64,000 bases of DNA from Roseivirga pacifica (GCF_900111145.1 NZ_FOIR01000003.1:372001-436000); one strand, 5' to 3'. Shown: positions 44,517 to 53,623, counted from the first letter of the stretch. Notes: a model not told the origin generated them from the letters alone. Program-made: numbers and translations.

Positions 44517-44889
44517 CGATAGCTATAAGAAAGTACTTGTTGCGGAAGACAGCTCGGTTATTCAAAATCTTTTAAAGAAGATTTTACTTTTTGAAAACTG
44601 CAAGATTACTTCTGCCAAAGACGGGCAAAAAGTGCTTGATATCTTTGAAAAAGAGGACTTCGACTTAATTATCATGGATATTAATCTACCGCATGTAGAT
44701 GGACTAGAAGCCACACGAATTATTCGCGCTAGCAACTCAAAAAATGCTAACATTCCAATTATTGGCATTTCTGGCAATGCTAAGAACTTGCCCGAAAGTG
44801 ATTTTATAGATGCCGGAATGAACGATTACATGCAAAAACCACTTAACTACGATAAGCTAATAGAGCTGGTAAAAAAATACACTAACTAG
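44509..44889 (+). CDS. Single-domain response regulator
   Basis: 126 residues, receiver only: E13-D14, phospho-acceptor D57 in IIMDINLPHVDG, S88 and K110 are in place. No output domain. It overlaps the REC-HPt gene by 8 bp and is 4 bp from the next small gene, so all are one operon. It probably works as the terminal or shuttle receiver of a kinase-less relay encoded here. Confidence 0.9.
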   Translation: MTNDSYKKVLVAEDSSVIQNLLKKILLFENCKITSAKDGQKVLDIFEKEDFDLIIMDINLPHVDGLEATRIIRASNSKNANIPIIGISGNAKNLPESDFIDAGMNDYMQKPLNYDKLIELVKKYTN

Positions 44890-44893
44890 GCCT

Positions 44894-45169
44894 ATGACTA
44901 TACGTTATACAAAGCAGTTTCTTGGCAAACTTGAAGATATTTTTGCAGAGTCTGACTATGTATTACGCTACGAAAAAGGAAACTTCAAATCGGGCTATTG
45001 TCTGCTTAACGACACCAAAATAGCCATCGTTAATAAATACTACACTACCGAGGGAAAAATCAGTTGTTTGATTGATATTCTTAAATCCATAGAGCTTGAT
45101 AAAAGCAAACTGACTGAGAAAAACGCTAAACTTTTAGTAGAATTGTCGCAAACATCGCTCGAGCTTTGA
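44894..45169 (+). CDS. Small uncharacterised protein of a phosphorelay operon
   Basis: 91 residues, no signal or membrane segment. The pattern YTKQFLGKLEDIFAESDYVLRYEKGNF, then SGYCLLNDTKIAIVNKYY, then a C-terminal helix is one that I associate with a conserved Cytophagales hypothetical protein. The stop codon overlaps the TTG start of the next gene (TTGA at 45166-45169). Function unknown; strict coupling to the MBL-fold hydrolase is the main clue. Confidence 0.7.
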   Translation: MTIRYTKQFLGKLEDIFAESDYVLRYEKGNFKSGYCLLNDTKIAIVNKYYTTEGKISCLIDILKSIELDKSKLTEKNAKLLVELSQTSLEL

Positions 45170-45927
45170 TTGTAACAATTTTAGGATCCGGAACCTCTCA
45201 AGGTGTACCAGTAATAGGCTGTAATTGTGCAGTTTGTAAATCATTAGACTTTAGGGATAAAAGGCTACGTGCTAGCATTCATATTGCAATAGACAACCGT
45301 AGCTTTATAATAGATTCCGGCCCCGACTTCAGACAACAAGTGCTTAGAGAAGGTATTTCAAGTCTTGATGCGCTGCTTTTCACCCACGAGCACAAAGACC
45401 ATACAGCTGGAATGGATGACATTCGGTCTTTTAACTTTCTACAAGAGAGAGACATGCCTGTTTATGCTAGAAAACAGGTACTGGATCAACTGAAGCAAGA
45501 ATATGCGTACGTTTTTGCGGCATCTAAATACCCGGGGGTGCCTCGTGTGGAAGTTCATGAAATTAAGAATGAAGACTTCATAGTCGAGGGAATAAAAGTC
45601 ACCCCCATTGAAGTACTTCACTATAAGCTGCCAGTTTTTGGCTACCGCATTGGAGACTTCGCCTACATTACCGACATGAAGTCCATTAGCGATGAGGAAT
45701 TTGAAAAGCTGAATGGAGTAAAAGCGCTTGTAGTAAATGCCCTGCAACAAACACCTCATATTAGCCATCTCACGCTTGAAGAAGCCATAGACTTTGCTCA
45801 GAAAGTAGGAGCCGAGCAAACCTACCTTACACACTTAAGCCATAAAATGGGCAAGCAGCGTGATGTCGAGAAAATGCTACCAGAAAACATTGCCATAGCT
45901 TTTGATGGACTTAAAATAGCGCTCTAA
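45166..45927 (+). CDS. MBL-fold metallo-hydrolase, PhnP-like
   Basis: 253 residues with the zinc motif HEHKDH (H74, H76, D78, H79), the Cys cluster GCNCAVC at 18-24 and DSGPDFRQQ (about 50-57). PhnP-family enzymes cleave cyclic phosphodiesters; in C-P lyase operons that is 5-phosphoribosyl 1,2-cyclic phosphate. Here no C-P lyase genes are near, so this is likely a housekeeping relative and not part of the phosphonate locus. The TTG start at 45166 is coupled to the preceding gene; its end overlaps the NFACT gene (TAATG). Confidence 0.85.
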   Translation: MIVTILGSGTSQGVPVIGCNCAVCKSLDFRDKRLRASIHIAIDNRSFIIDSGPDFRQQVLREGISSLDALLFTHEHKDHTAGMDDIRSFNFLQERDMPVYARKQVLDQLKQEYAYVFAASKYPGVPRVEVHEIKNEDFIVEGIKVTPIEVLHYKLPVFGYRIGDFAYITDMKSISDEEFEKLNGVKALVVNALQQTPHISHLTLEEAIDFAQKVGAEQTYLTHLSHKMGKQRDVEKMLPENIAIAFDGLKIAL

Positions 45928-47477
45928 TGCTATTCAATTACTACACACTAAAAAGGTTAACAGCGCAGTTAGCCCCTAAACTTGAAGGTGCTAGATGGAT
46001 AGAAAGCTTTACCCAAAGCAAAAACGAACTAATAATTGCACTCAAATTATCAAACGGTCAACCCTTCTACATACGTTGCACACTGTTGCCTGAGCTATCC
46101 ACCCTCTCCTTTCCCAAGGAATTTCATAAAAGCAGAAAAAACACAGCTGAGCTTTTTACCTCACTAAGGGAGCAATCAGTCACTGGTCTTGAGCAATTCT
46201 TAAATGAGCGCGCATTTGCCCTGCACTTTAGCAACGGTCACACCTTGCTTTTTAAACTACATGGCAACCGCGGAAATATCGTTCTGTTTAAAGACCAACA
46301 AGTACACGAGCTATTTAGAAATAAACTGGCCAAAGATTATGAATTGGAGCTAGCAACTTTAGACCGTGAGATAGATCAGTCAAAGGAAGCTTTTCTTAGT
46401 TCTGAGCAGCTCAGTCAAGTATTTCCAACTTTCGGAAAGGAAGTCACCGCGTACTTAAATGAGCATAATTTTCATGAAATAGATAAAAGCGCACAATGGC
46501 AACTAATTAAAAATACACTAAGCAAGTTGGAACAAGATGACTTCTTACTCCTAAAGAAAGAAGGTAAATTCATCTTCAGTCTGCTTCCGTTAAAAGGCTT
46601 TGAGCTTGAAGTACTCGGCTCCTCGCCTATTGATGCGCTCAACACATACTTCAGGTACTTCACAAGGCACTACTACCTACAGCATGAAAAGGCAGAAGCG
46701 CAAAAACTAATAAAAGCTGAGATTAAAAAGGGAGAGAACTATTGTAAAAAGACCTCGCAAAAGCTTGAACAACTAAAAACAGGTACTGCTCCGAACCAAC
46801 TTGCTGACATTATCATGGCCAACATGCATGCCATACCAACAGGAAGCACTAGCACAACACTATTCAACTTCTACAACAACAAGCAAGTGACCATTCCCTT
46901 AAAAAAGGATTTGAGCCCACAAAAGAATGCAGAGCGTTACTATCGCAAAGCGAAAAACCGAAAAATAGAATTAGAGACACTAGAAAAGAACCTTGCCGAA
47001 AAGGAAGAAAAGTTACTCAAACTGTACGAACAGGCTGAAACCGTAGCTCAAACAGATGACCTTAGGGCACTTAGAAAGTTAATAAAGAACGAAGCGGTAA
47101 TACCTGACAAAGAGGAAATAAAACCCTATAAAGCTTTCGAAGTTGACGGCTTTAAAGTTTGGGTTGGTAAAAACGCCAAATCGAATGACCAACTCACGCT
47201 AAAGCTTTCTTATAAAGAAGACGTTTGGTTGCACGCCAAAGACTGCCCTGGGTCACACGTACTTATTAAGCACCAAGCCGGCAAAAGCATTGCCAAGCAC
47301 ACGCTCGAAAGAGTGGCCGAAATAGCAGCGTACTATTCAAAAAGAAAAACCGACAGTTTAGTGCCGGTTATATATACAAGTGCAAAATTTGTTCGCAAAA
47401 GAAAAGGCAGCCCAGCAGGACAAGTTGTTGTCGACAAAGAAAACGTACTACTGGTGGTGCCTAAAGGGCCGAATTAA
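45927..47477 (+). CDS. NFACT-family (RqcH/NEMF-like) ribosome quality control protein
   Basis: 516 residues. N-terminal NFACT-N region (about 1-255), a coiled-coil segment (about 300-370, rich in Lys/Glu), and a C-terminal NFACT-R domain (DUF814) with EVDGFKVWVGKNAKSNDQLTL, VWLHAKDCPGSHVLI and YTSAKFVRKRKGSPAGQVVV. RqcH-type proteins recognise stalled 50S-peptidyl-tRNA and add C-terminal tails. It is shorter than Bacillus RqcH (about 570 residues). It ends 4 bp into the convergent pyk stop. Confidence 0.88.
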   Translation: MLFNYYTLKRLTAQLAPKLEGARWIESFTQSKNELIIALKLSNGQPFYIRCTLLPELSTLSFPKEFHKSRKNTAELFTSLREQSVTGLEQFLNERAFALHFSNGHTLLFKLHGNRGNIVLFKDQQVHELFRNKLAKDYELELATLDREIDQSKEAFLSSEQLSQVFPTFGKEVTAYLNEHNFHEIDKSAQWQLIKNTLSKLEQDDFLLLKKEGKFIFSLLPLKGFELEVLGSSPIDALNTYFRYFTRHYYLQHEKAEAQKLIKAEIKKGENYCKKTSQKLEQLKTGTAPNQLADIIMANMHAIPTGSTSTTLFNFYNNKQVTIPLKKDLSPQKNAERYYRKAKNRKIELETLEKNLAEKEEKLLKLYEQAETVAQTDDLRALRKLIKNEAVIPDKEEIKPYKAFEVDGFKVWVGKNAKSNDQLTLKLSYKEDVWLHAKDCPGSHVLIKHQAGKSIAKHTLERVAEIAAYYSKRKTDSLVPVIYTSAKFVRKRKGSPAGQVVVDKENVLLVVPKGPN

Positions 47478-48907
47478 TCGGCCACGTTTAGCTTCATTGT
47501 ATTGGTTCTACCCATTTCTTTCAATGGCATACTAGCTGTAGTGATAAATACATCACCAGCTTCAATGTAACCATGCTTCTTCAAAATCTCTTCTTGGTCT
47601 TTAAAAGTAGCATCTGTAGACTCCCTTTTATCGAAGAAGAAACCTCTAACTCCCCACACCAAACTAAGCTTAGTAAGCATTTGCTCATTTGGAGTAAAAA
47701 TAAAGATACCCGCGTGAGGTCTGTGAGAAGAAAGCTTGAAAGCCGTATAACCAGATACTGTATTACCAATTACCGCCTTACCATTCACTTGGCTACTCAA
47801 CTTACAAGCAGCTAACATCACATTATCGTTCAAGTAGGTATCGCTGCCCTCGTGAGGCATATGAAATTTATCATAAATATTCGCAGAACCTTCAACTGCA
47901 GCAATGGTTTTAGCCATGCTCAGTACAGCCTCAATTGGGTAGCTTCCTGCTGCCGTTTCAGCACTAAGCATCATTGCATCAGCACCATCCAATACAGCAT
48001 TGGCAACGTCATTAGTTTCAGCTCTTGTAGGACGAGGATTCTTGATCATGCTCTCCATCATTTGGGTAGCAATAATCACAGGCTTGGCAGCCTTGTTACA
48101 CTTGTCCACCATCATTTTCTGAGCCATAGGAACTTCTTCCATCACAATCTCAACACCAAGGTCTCCACGTGCTACCATTAGCGCATCAGACGCAGCAATA
48201 ATATCATCGATATTCTGAAGTGCCTCAGGCTTTTCAATCTTGGCAACTACGCGGATATCCTTACCAGCATCGGCAATTCTTTTCTTAATATCTAAAATAT
48301 CCTGTCCAGTTCTTACAAAAGACAACGCCACCCAGTCAACATCCTGAGAGATACCAAAGGTTAAATCCTCTTTGTCTTTTTCGGTTAAAGCTGGTGCCGA
48401 AACCTTAGTAAATGGTAGGTTAATACCCTTACGAGATTTAAGTATACCACCATACTTAACCTCACACACCACATCGGTACCCTTAATCTCTTTAACAAAT
48501 AGCTCAAGGTTTCCATCGTCAATCAATACGGTGTCGCCAACATTAACATCGTCTGCAAACTGCTGGTACGATGTACTCACTCGCTCAGAGGTTCCCTCGC
48601 ACTGTTCTGTGCTTATAATTAGGTCTTGTCCTTCTACTATTTCAACGCCATTATCCTTTACCGTTTCAACACGGATTTTTGGCCCTTGCAAGTCTTGCAA
48701 AATAGCCACGTGGCTACCCAGTTCTTTGTTTACTTCTCTAATTCTTTGAATTACGCCCTGGTGAGTAGCGTGATCTCCATGAGAAAAATTTAGACGGAAA
48801 ACGTTTACACCCGCTTTCACAAGTTCGGTTAAAACCTCTTTGGACTGGCTAGCAGGCCCAACAGTTGCGACAATTTTCGCGTGATTTCGGTTCTTAAAGT
48901 GAGTCAT
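47474..48907 (-). CDS. pyk: Pyruvate kinase
   Basis: 477 residues. The N-terminal barrel has KIVATVGPASQSKEVLTELV and NFSHGDHATH, the active-site block is VARGDLGVEIVMEEVPMAQKMMV, and MMSAETAAG-S-Y-P is complete (seen as AMMLSAETAAGSYP). The C-terminal allosteric domain lies at about 355-475. It makes pyruvate and ATP from phosphoenolpyruvate and ADP. It follows the IPExxxVDY gene by one base, so they share a transcript. Confidence 0.96.
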   Translation of the reverse strand: MTHFKNRNHAKIVATVGPASQSKEVLTELVKAGVNVFRLNFSHGDHATHQGVIQRIREVNKELGSHVAILQDLQGPKIRVETVKDNGVEIVEGQDLIISTEQCEGTSERVSTSYQQFADDVNVGDTVLIDDGNLELFVKEIKGTDVVCEVKYGGILKSRKGINLPFTKVSAPALTEKDKEDLTFGISQDVDWVALSFVRTGQDILDIKKRIADAGKDIRVVAKIEKPEALQNIDDIIAASDALMVARGDLGVEIVMEEVPMAQKMMVDKCNKAAKPVIIATQMMESMIKNPRPTRAETNDVANAVLDGADAMMLSAETAAGSYPIEAVLSMAKTIAAVEGSANIYDKFHMPHEGSDTYLNDNVMLAACKLSSQVNGKAVIGNTVSGYTAFKLSSHRPHAGIFIFTPNEQMLTKLSLVWGVRGFFFDKRESTDATFKDQEEILKKHGYIEAGDVFITTASMPLKEMGRTNTMKLNVAD

Positions 48908-48908
48908 G

Positions 48909-49337
48909 TTAGAATATTAGGTTGTCTCTGGATTTTAGCGAATCCAAATCTACTTTCATTGCAAATTGCACGAAAGGTATTTCTTTGATTTTGTTTAGGA
49001 AAACGTTCTCATCGAAAGTACTGGATTCGTTTTCCAAAAGTAAAAAATAGTCAAAATTCTTGAGTTCGGGCAATAGGTAGGCATTGAACAGTTCAGTCCC
49101 CTCTTCGGCCCTATTCTTTAATAGTTTAAAAGTACGGTATTCTGTTTTATGCTCGTAGTTAACAATGGCCAGTTTTTTATTAGCGGCAAACTCCAACACT
49201 ATGTTTTCTTGCTTGGCGAGAGAAAAGTCTAACTTTTCATTTAAAAACCATGCTAAGCGGTAAGGTTTAAGGTTTACAGTTAAGGCTATTAAAGTAAAGT
49301 TGAAATCGTATGTTATCTGTAGCTTGTTCTTTCCCAT
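48909..49337 (-). CDS. IPExxxVDY-family protein
   Basis: 142 residues starting MGKNKLQITYDFNFTLIALTV. Near the C-terminus it has I-P-F-V-Q-F-A-M-K-V-D-L, the position of the family's IPExxxVDY motif, with Glu and Tyr replaced. A small cytosolic Bacteroidetes protein of unknown function, almost always next to pyk as here. ATG at 49337 is chosen over the frame start six codons upstream. Confidence 0.78.
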   Translation of the reverse strand: MGKNKLQITYDFNFTLIALTVNLKPYRLAWFLNEKLDFSLAKQENIVLEFAANKKLAIVNYEHKTEYRTFKLLKNRAEEGTELFNAYLLPELKNFDYFLLLENESSTFDENVFLNKIKEIPFVQFAMKVDLDSLKSRDNLIF

Positions 49338-49399
49338 TTTTCCTCCAAAAAACACTCAAAATGGCCACTCTGAGGTGCAGGACAAGATTAAAAAATATG

Positions 49400-49430
49400 T
49401 TTGACATTATTGTTAAATTGCATTTCTTTG
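49400..49430 (+). promoter_or_regulatory. Probable promoter of the acpP-fabF-rnc-nadE operon
   Basis: -33 TTTG at 49400-49403 (inside TTTGACA) and -7 TTTCTTTG at 49423-49430, spaced by 19 bp. The -7 box differs from TAnnTTTG at one base. The acpP start codon is 30 bp downstream. Confidence 0.6.
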
Positions 49431-49459
49431 CAGCGAGTTTTAACTAAAATTTATCCAAA

Positions 49460-49699
49460 ATGTCAGAAATTGCATCAAAAGTTAAGAGTATCATCATCGA
49501 CAAGTTAGGTGTTGAAGATTCTGAAGTTACTCCTGAAGCTAGCTTTACGAACGATCTAGGAGCTGATTCTCTTGACACTGTTGAGTTGATCATGGAATTC
49601 GAGAAGGAATTCAATATCTCTATTCCAGACGACCAAGCAGAGAACATTGCAACTGTTGGCGATGCCATCTCATACCTAGAAGCAAACGTACAACAATAA
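49460..49699 (+). CDS. acpP: Acyl carrier protein
   Basis: 79 residues, acidic, with the phosphopantetheine site [11 protein letters not shown]37 is the attachment residue. It carries growing acyl chains in type II fatty acid synthesis. It is first in a tight operon with fabF (21 bp gap), rnc and nadE, preceded by a good promoter. Confidence 0.97.
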   Translation: MSEIASKVKSIIIDKLGVEDSEVTPEASFTNDLGADSLDTVELIMEFEKEFNISIPDDQAENIATVGDAISYLEANVQQ

Positions 49700-49720
49700 T
49701 TACCACCTTACGACTCGTAT

Positions 49721-50971
49721 ATGCAATTAAAAAGAGTTGTAGTAACAGGCCTTGGCGCACTTACACCTTTAGGAAACAATCTTGAGACCTACTGGTCCAA
49801 CTTGTTGAAGGGTGTAAGTGGTGCTGGACCAATCACAAGGTTCGATCCCGAAAAATTCAAGACCAAGTTTGCATGCGAAGTAAAGGATTACGATCCATTA
49901 AACTACTTCGACAGAAAAGAGGTGCGCAAAATGGATCTCTTTACGCAGTATGCAATGATTTCGTCTGAAGAAGCGATTAAGGACTCTGGTTTAGACCTAG
50001 AGAAACTTAACCGCGAGAAAGCAGGTGTAATTTGGGGGTCTGGAATTGGGGGCCTTAGAACTTTCCAGGAAGAAGTTTCTTCATTCTCACAGGGTGACGG
50101 AACTCCTCGCTTCAACCCTTTCTTTATACCAAAAATGATCGCGGACATTTCTGCTGGAATGATCTCGATCAAATACGGTTTTCACGGACCAAATTTCGTA
50201 ACTGTTTCAGCTTGTGCTTCGGCAACCAACGCCATGATTGACGCCATGACCTATATTAAATTAGGCAAGGCGAATGTTATGATCACTGGTGGTTCTGAGG
50301 CTTCTGTAGTTGAGGCAGGAATGGGAGGTTTTAACGCAATGAAAGCACTTTCTGAGCGTAACGATTCTCCTGAAACGGCTTCAAGACCTTTTGATAAAGA
50401 TCGCGATGGTTTTGTGTTGGGTGAAGGTTCTGGAGCGTTGATACTTGAAGAATATGAACATGCGAAAGCCCGTGGCGCCAAAATCTACGCTGAAGTAGTT
50501 GGCGGTGGAATGTCGGCCGATGCGCATCATATAACTGCACCACACCCAGAAGGGCTTGGCGCACATAACGTAATGGTGAACGCGCTGGAAGATGCGCAAA
50601 TGAAGCCAGAAGAAATAGACTATATCAACGTACACGGTACTTCAACACCTTTGGGTGATGTAAGTGAGGTGATTGCGATTGAAAGAGTCTTCGGAGAACA
50701 CGCATACAATTTGAACATCAGTTCCACTAAATCAATGACTGGCCACCTGCTGGGTGCTGCCGGAGCCATTGAGGCAATTGCCAGTGTAATGGCCATTAAG
50801 GAACAGGTGGTACCCCCTACCATTAACCACTTTACAGACGATGAGCGTTTCGACCCTCGTTTGAACTTTACGTTCAACAAGGCTCAGAAAAGAGAAGTAA
50901 ACGCTGCATTGAGTAATACTTTTGGTTTTGGTGGACACAATACTTCAGTTGTTTTCCGTAAAATCGATTAA
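49721..50971 (+). CDS. fabF: 3-oxoacyl-[acyl-carrier-protein] synthase II
   Basis: 416 residues with the thiolase fold and Cys-His-His triad: C165 in VSACASATNAM, His in NVHGTSTPLGD and His in KSMTGHLLGAAG. It condenses malonyl-ACP with acyl-ACP. It lies directly after acpP and 2 bp before rnc, the classical Bacteroidetes order. Confidence 0.97.
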   Translation: MQLKRVVVTGLGALTPLGNNLETYWSNLLKGVSGAGPITRFDPEKFKTKFACEVKDYDPLNYFDRKEVRKMDLFTQYAMISSEEAIKDSGLDLEKLNREKAGVIWGSGIGGLRTFQEEVSSFSQGDGTPRFNPFFIPKMIADISAGMISIKYGFHGPNFVTVSACASATNAMIDAMTYIKLGKANVMITGGSEASVVEAGMGGFNAMKALSERNDSPETASRPFDKDRDGFVLGEGSGALILEEYEHAKARGAKIYAEVVGGGMSADAHHITAPHPEGLGAHNVMVNALEDAQMKPEEIDYINVHGTSTPLGDVSEVIAIERVFGEHAYNLNISSTKSMTGHLLGAAGAIEAIASVMAIKEQVVPPTINHFTDDERFDPRLNFTFNKAQKREVNAALSNTFGFGGHNTSVVFRKID

Positions 50972-50973
50972 TA

Positions 50974-51717
50974 GTGCGGTTGTTCTTTAGCCGTATCAGG
51001 TCAATATTTACGACTTATTCTAAAGAAGATAAAAGGCTTATTGCTTCCATTAAAATGATGGTGGGCAGTAAGCCTTTAAACTTACGCCCCTACCGCGTTG
51101 CCGTGCAGCACACGTCGGTGGCTAAATCGGTAAAAAAGGGTTTTAAAGAGTCGAATGAAAGGCTTGAATACTTGGGCGATGCTGTTCTGGGAATGGTAGT
51201 TGCCGAATATCTCTTCAAAAAATATCCATTTAAAGACGAAGGCTTTCTTACCGAAGTAAGGTCAAGAATTGTAAGCCGAGATTCTTTAAACCGAGTAGCA
51301 CGTGCCATTGGTATTCCGGACATTGTAAAATTCGATAGAAGGCGGAAAACGCCAAACTCGCACAAATCGCTCTATGGCAACACGCTCGAAGCAATGGTGG
51401 GCGCTATATTGATAGACCGCGGTTATAACTTTGCCCGTAAGTTTGTACTCAAAAAGTTGTTGGTACCTCACTATGATATAGACGAGATTCTGGCTACCAC
51501 AAAAAACTACAAGAGTAAACTAATTGAGTGGACTCAAAAGCACGCAAAAACGCCTAAATTCGAGCACTTGCAAACCATAGACAAGGGGCACTTTAAGGAA
51601 TTCATTATGCAGGTGACTGTAGATGAAGAACCAATTGCCAAAGGTCATGGTTTAAGCAAAAAGAAGGCTGAACAAGACGCAGCTCGCGAAGCCTGTATTA
51701 AGCTTGAAATTGAATAA
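50974..51717 (+). CDS. rnc: Ribonuclease III
   Basis: 247 residues starting with GTG at 50974. RNase III signature ERLEYLGDAVLGMVVAEYLF with metal ligands E65 and D69, a second metal block GNTLEAMVGAILIDRGY, and a C-terminal dsRBD at about 175-245 (KGHGLSKKKAEQDAAREA). It cleaves double-stranded RNA in rRNA processing. The stop overlaps the nadE start (TAATG at 51717). Confidence 0.96.
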   Translation: MRLFFSRIRSIFTTYSKEDKRLIASIKMMVGSKPLNLRPYRVAVQHTSVAKSVKKGFKESNERLEYLGDAVLGMVVAEYLFKKYPFKDEGFLTEVRSRIVSRDSLNRVARAIGIPDIVKFDRRRKTPNSHKSLYGNTLEAMVGAILIDRGYNFARKFVLKKLLVPHYDIDEILATTKNYKSKLIEWTQKHAKTPKFEHLQTIDKGHFKEFIMQVTVDEEPIAKGHGLSKKKAEQDAAREACIKLEIE

Positions 51718-53558
51718 TGCGCAGCTATAGAATTGCCGGAGCTACTGTTAACCAAACTCCATTAGACTGGTCGAATAATATTGCACACCTTAAGCAAGTA
51801 ATTAAACTTGCCAAAGAGGCCAAGGTGGAAATCCTTTGCCTGCCAGAATTGGCCATAACTGCCTACGGTTGCGAAGACCTATTTTTAAGCGAATGGCTAC
51901 CCGAAAAGGCCAAGTCGTTTCTACCAGCACTTATTGCCGAAACTGAAGGCATTCTTACCACACTCAATCTACCTATTCGGCATGAAGGAAAGCTGTATAA
52001 CTGCTCAGTAGTAGTTCAAAACAAGGCAATATTGGGCGTTTATGCCAAGCAATACATGGCGTTAGATGGCGTGCATTATGAGCCACGTTGGTTCAACCCA
52101 TGGCCAGTTGGTGTGGTAAAAGAAATTGAACTCTTTGGAGAAAGTTACCCGATTGGCGACATCACATTCGATATTGAGGACTGGAAGCTGGGCTTTGAGA
52201 TTTGTGAAGATGCCTGGCGCGGAAAAGATAGGCCTGCCTGTAGACTCTTTGAAAAAGGCGTAAACCTTATTCTTAATCCGAGCGCCAGCCATTTTGCAAT
52301 GGGTAAAACTTGGGATAGACATGATCTAATCAGTAATTCTTCAGCATTTTTTGAATGTACCTACGTTTACGCCAACCTGTTGGGTAATGAAGCCGGTAGA
52401 ATGATCTATGATGGCGAGATCATGATTGCGCAACATGGTAAAATGCACTTACGTAGTGAACTACTCTCTTTTGAAGATGTACATGTAGATTGGGTTGACA
52501 TTGCACCAGACCAAAGTATTGCACCTAGCCCAGAGAAAGTAGCTCCAGTCATTCCGAAGGAAGAGGAATTCCCTCAAGCAGCAGCGCTAGCGCTTTACGA
52601 TTACCTAAGAAAAAGCCGAAGCAATGGCTATACTTTGAGCCTTAGCGGAGGTGCAGACTCAGCTACCTGCGCTGTAATGGTAGCCGAAATGGTAAGAAGG
52701 GGCGTTTCGGAAATTGGCAAAACAGCATTTCTGTCTAAAATAAATCGCGCTGATTGGGAAGGTTTGACCGAGAAGGAAATTGTAGGCAAACTATTCAATA
52801 CGGCCTATCAAGGCACGGTTAACTCATCGGACACCACTCTGAATGCTGCGAAAACATTGGCAGAGTCAATTGGTGCCAAGTTTTACAACTGGACGATTGA
52901 TGATTCGGTGAAAGCATACACAGACACAATTGAAGACGTTTTGGAACGCAAGCTTACTTGGGAGCAAGACGATTTAGCCCTACAAAACATTCAAGCGAGA
53001 GCACGCAGCCCAATCATTTGGATGCTAACCAATATTACAAACACATTGCTCCTGACTACTTCTAACCGCAGCGAGGGAGATGTTGGTTATGCCACAATGG
53101 ACGGTGACACCAGCGGTAGCTTGGCTCCTATTTCGAGTGTAGATAAGCATTACATTCGTCAATGGCTGCATTATGCGGAAAAAGAACTCGGCTATAGCGG
53201 CTTAGCGCCTATCAATGTGCTGCCTCCAACTGCTGAATTACGTCCTTCAGACCAAAAACAAACTGATGAGGATGACTTGATGCCTTATCATATAATGGTG
53301 GAGATAGAAAGACTCGCCATTAAAGACCACCGTTCTCCAAAGGAAGTGTTCGAACTACTTGTAAAAGAAGATTTGGAGCCTGCCGACCTACTGAAAACGC
53401 ATATTATTAAGTTCTACAAACTGTGGAGCCGTAACCAGTGGAAAAGAGAGCGCCTAGCCCCGGCATTTCATTTAGATGAGTTTAATGTAGACCCAAGAAC
53501 CTGGTGTCGCTTCCCTATTCTCTCAGCTGGCTTTATCGAAGAACTTCAAGAGCTTTAG
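51717..53558 (+). CDS. nadE: Glutamine-dependent NAD(+) synthetase
   Basis: 613 residues. The N-terminal nitrilase-type amidase has the Glu-Lys-Cys triad E44, K111 and C163 (LPELAITAYG, YAKQYMALDG, FEICEDAW). The C-terminal NAD synthase domain has the PP-loop SLSGGADSATC (about 307-317) and TTSNRSEGDVGYATMDGD. It makes NAD from nicotinate adenine dinucleotide with ammonia channelled from glutamine. It ends the acpP operon; no hairpin terminator follows directly, only the palindrome pair of the next promoter. Confidence 0.96.
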   Translation: MRSYRIAGATVNQTPLDWSNNIAHLKQVIKLAKEAKVEILCLPELAITAYGCEDLFLSEWLPEKAKSFLPALIAETEGILTTLNLPIRHEGKLYNCSVVVQNKAILGVYAKQYMALDGVHYEPRWFNPWPVGVVKEIELFGESYPIGDITFDIEDWKLGFEICEDAWRGKDRPACRLFEKGVNLILNPSASHFAMGKTWDRHDLISNSSAFFECTYVYANLLGNEAGRMIYDGEIMIAQHGKMHLRSELLSFEDVHVDWVDIAPDQSIAPSPEKVAPVIPKEEEFPQAAALALYDYLRKSRSNGYTLSLSGGADSATCAVMVAEMVRRGVSEIGKTAFLSKINRADWEGLTEKEIVGKLFNTAYQGTVNSSDTTLNAAKTLAESIGAKFYNWTIDDSVKAYTDTIEDVLERKLTWEQDDLALQNIQARARSPIIWMLTNITNTLLLTTSNRSEGDVGYATMDGDTSGSLAPISSVDKHYIRQWLHYAEKELGYSGLAPINVLPPTAELRPSDQKQTDEDDLMPYHIMVEIERLAIKDHRSPKEVFELLVKEDLEPADLLKTHIIKFYKLWSRNQWKRERLAPAFHLDEFNVDPRTWCRFPILSAGFIEELQEL

Positions 53559-53577
53559 ACTTGCTACACTCAATTTT

Positions 53578-53614
53578 CACTAGTACTAGTGATTGACACT
53601 CACTAGTACTAGTG
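53578..53614. promoter_or_regulatory. Tandem 14-bp perfect palindromes, likely double operator
   Basis: Two copies of the perfect palindrome CACTAGTACTAGTG at 53578-53591 and 53601-53614, centre-to-centre 23 bp (about two helical turns), separated by ATTGACACT. The first lies just upstream of the -33 element and the second fills the spacer between -33 and -7 of the promoter at 53593-53623. This is the arrangement of a repressor that binds two sites on one DNA face. The cognate regulator is not in the window. Confidence 0.8.
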
Positions 53615-53623
53615 TTATTTTTG
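53593..53623 (+). promoter_or_regulatory. Promoter of the PepSY membrane protein gene
   Basis: -33 TTG at 53593-53595 (ATTGACA) and a perfect -7 TATTTTTG at 53616-53623, with a 20-bp spacer. The predicted leader to the ATG at 53685 is about 55 nt. Confidence 0.7.

Noticed and set aside
45166-45927. PhnP-like hydrolase as a member of the phosphonate locus
   Set aside because: It is 35 kb away, in a different operon, and no C-P lyase genes are present. PhnP relatives of this kind are common housekeeping proteins in Bacteroidetes.
53558-53592. The palindromes as the terminator of nadE
   Set aside because: There is no T-tract after the first palindrome, there are two identical copies, and they align with promoter elements.
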